Shown in pieces: positions 5,427 to 6,067 of a stretch of DNA of 6,067 bases. Made by a program: the position numbers and the translations under genes. Below the pieces are notes generated by a model that had not been told where the DNA came from, did no database searches, and saw nothing but the letters and a program-made list of their open reading frames with translations. Numbering within the stretch: the stretch's first letter is position 1; the number at the start of each line of letters is the position of its first letter. Source of the DNA: an uncultured Clostridia bacterium (GTDB lineage: Bacteria > Bacillota > Clostridia > Lachnospirales > CAG-274); the NCBI GenBank assembly GCA_910579745.1, contig CAJTVH010000092.1:1-6067 (forward strand), written 5' to 3'.

Positions 5427-5451
5427 ATAACGTTTTTTTGGAGTGAGATTT

Positions 5452-6067
5452 ATGGATACTTTAATCAATATTTTTTCGCAGGGATATATGCAGAGGGCGC
5501 TTTTTGTCTCATTGCTTATTTCAGTGATTACGCCGCTTATCGGCAACGTTATTGTTCTTAAAAGACTTTCGTCAATAGGAGACGCTTTGTCTCACTCAAG
5601 TTTAGCCGGAGTCGCTATCGGGCTTTGTTTTGGGTTTAACCCGACTATATCGGCTATTGTTTTTTCGGCGGCGGCTGCTGTTATTATTGAGTACATAAGA
5701 TACGCTTTTCCGAATTACTCGGAAATGGCGACGGCGATTATGATGTCTTTCGGCGTGGGTATAGCCGCTGTTTTCTCAGGGTTTACGGGAAACGCCGCCA
5801 ATTTTGATAATTTCCTTTTTGGCAGTATTATAGCGACAAGTTCTTTTGATTTATATACAACGCTTGTTTTAAGCGTTATTGTAATTATTGTGATAACGGT
5901 ATTATTTAAAGAGCTTTTTTATATTACTTTTGACGAGGAGGGGGCTAAACTCTCAGGCATAGCGGTTAAAAGGATTAATTTAATTTTTACCGTTGTTACG
6001 GCGGTGGTTGTCTCTATCGCGGCGAAGACAGTGGGCGCTCTTATTATCTCATCTCTTATGATTATAC
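5452..6067 (+). CDS. znuB: Zinc ABC importer permease, 3' end cut by the window
   Basis: This is an integral membrane subunit of the ABC-3 family (ZnuB/TroC/MntC type), forming the metal channel as a dimer. Translation from ATG 5452 runs 205 residues to the window edge without a stop. GGAG (5440-5443) lies eight bases upstream. Hydrophobic segments occur at about 17-36, 50-80, 94-112, 134-152 and 176-205. Family signatures are visible: SSIGDALSHSSLAGVAIG (40-57), NFDNFLFGSII (117-127) and AAKTVGALIISSLMII (190-205). Full-length members have about 260-280 residues, so roughly the last quarter is missing because the window ends, not because of a mutation. It completes the znuA-znuC-znuB transporter. 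Confidence 0.92.
   Translation, partial: MDTLINIFSQGYMQRALFVSLLISVITPLIGNVIVLKRLSSIGDALSHSSLAGVAIGLCFGFNPTISAIVFSAAAAVIIEYIRYAFPNYSEMATAIMMSFGVGIAAVFSGFTGNAANFDNFLFGSIIATSSFDLYTTLVLSVIVIIVITVLFKELFYITFDEEGAKLSGIAVKRINLIFTVVTAVVVSIAAKTVGALIISSLMII

Overview
The window looks like chromosomal DNA of a low-GC Gram-positive anaerobe, most likely a Clostridia-type Firmicute. Intergenic DNA is very AT-rich, most ribosome binding sites are strong GGAGG/AGGAGG types, candidate promoters are sigma-A-like, and two proteins carry Gram-positive-style lipoprotein signals. The organism assignment is inference from composition and gene style only.

Layout. (1) Positions 1-440: a terminator-like hairpin belonging to whatever lies upstream, then a 95-codon orphan gene (91-378) without a visible ribosome binding site, which may be the C-terminal remnant of a larger protein, then a weak terminator-like hairpin. 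(2) Positions 470-2196: the ribosome-associated GTPase HflX. It is preceded by a good promoter containing a 10-bp tandem duplication, an unusually long leader with small alternative hairpins, and an in-frame 54-codon upstream extension with its own AGGAGG site. The extension does not look like normal HflX. (3) Positions 2197-2995: about 800 bases without a gene. This stretch holds the most striking non-coding structure in the window: a 37-bp near-perfect inverted repeat (2269-2305 with 2338-2374). Part of its loop is also complementary to the 3' flank (2409-2425), so the RNA could fold as a pseudoknot or switch between two folds. (4) Positions 2996-3376: a small, unrecognised Tyr/Gly/Asn-rich lipoprotein. 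(5) Positions 3381-6067: a cluster-A-I metal ABC importer, most likely for zinc, consisting of a binding lipoprotein (znuA/adcA type), an ATPase (znuC) and an ABC-3 family permease (znuB) cut off by the window end.

How the genes work together. ZnuA captures the metal outside the membrane and delivers it to the ZnuB channel, and ZnuC powers transport. ZnuA and ZnuC are tightly spaced and surely co-transcribed. ZnuB follows after a 156-base gap that contains a possible extra promoter. HflX works separately, splitting or rescuing stalled ribosomes. No recognisable Zur, AdcR or MntR operator was found by eye, and no RNA gene, CRISPR array or transposase gene is visible. The coding content is ordinary. 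The unusual signals are the 2269-2425 structured repeat, the hflX leader and extension, and the orphan lipoprotein.
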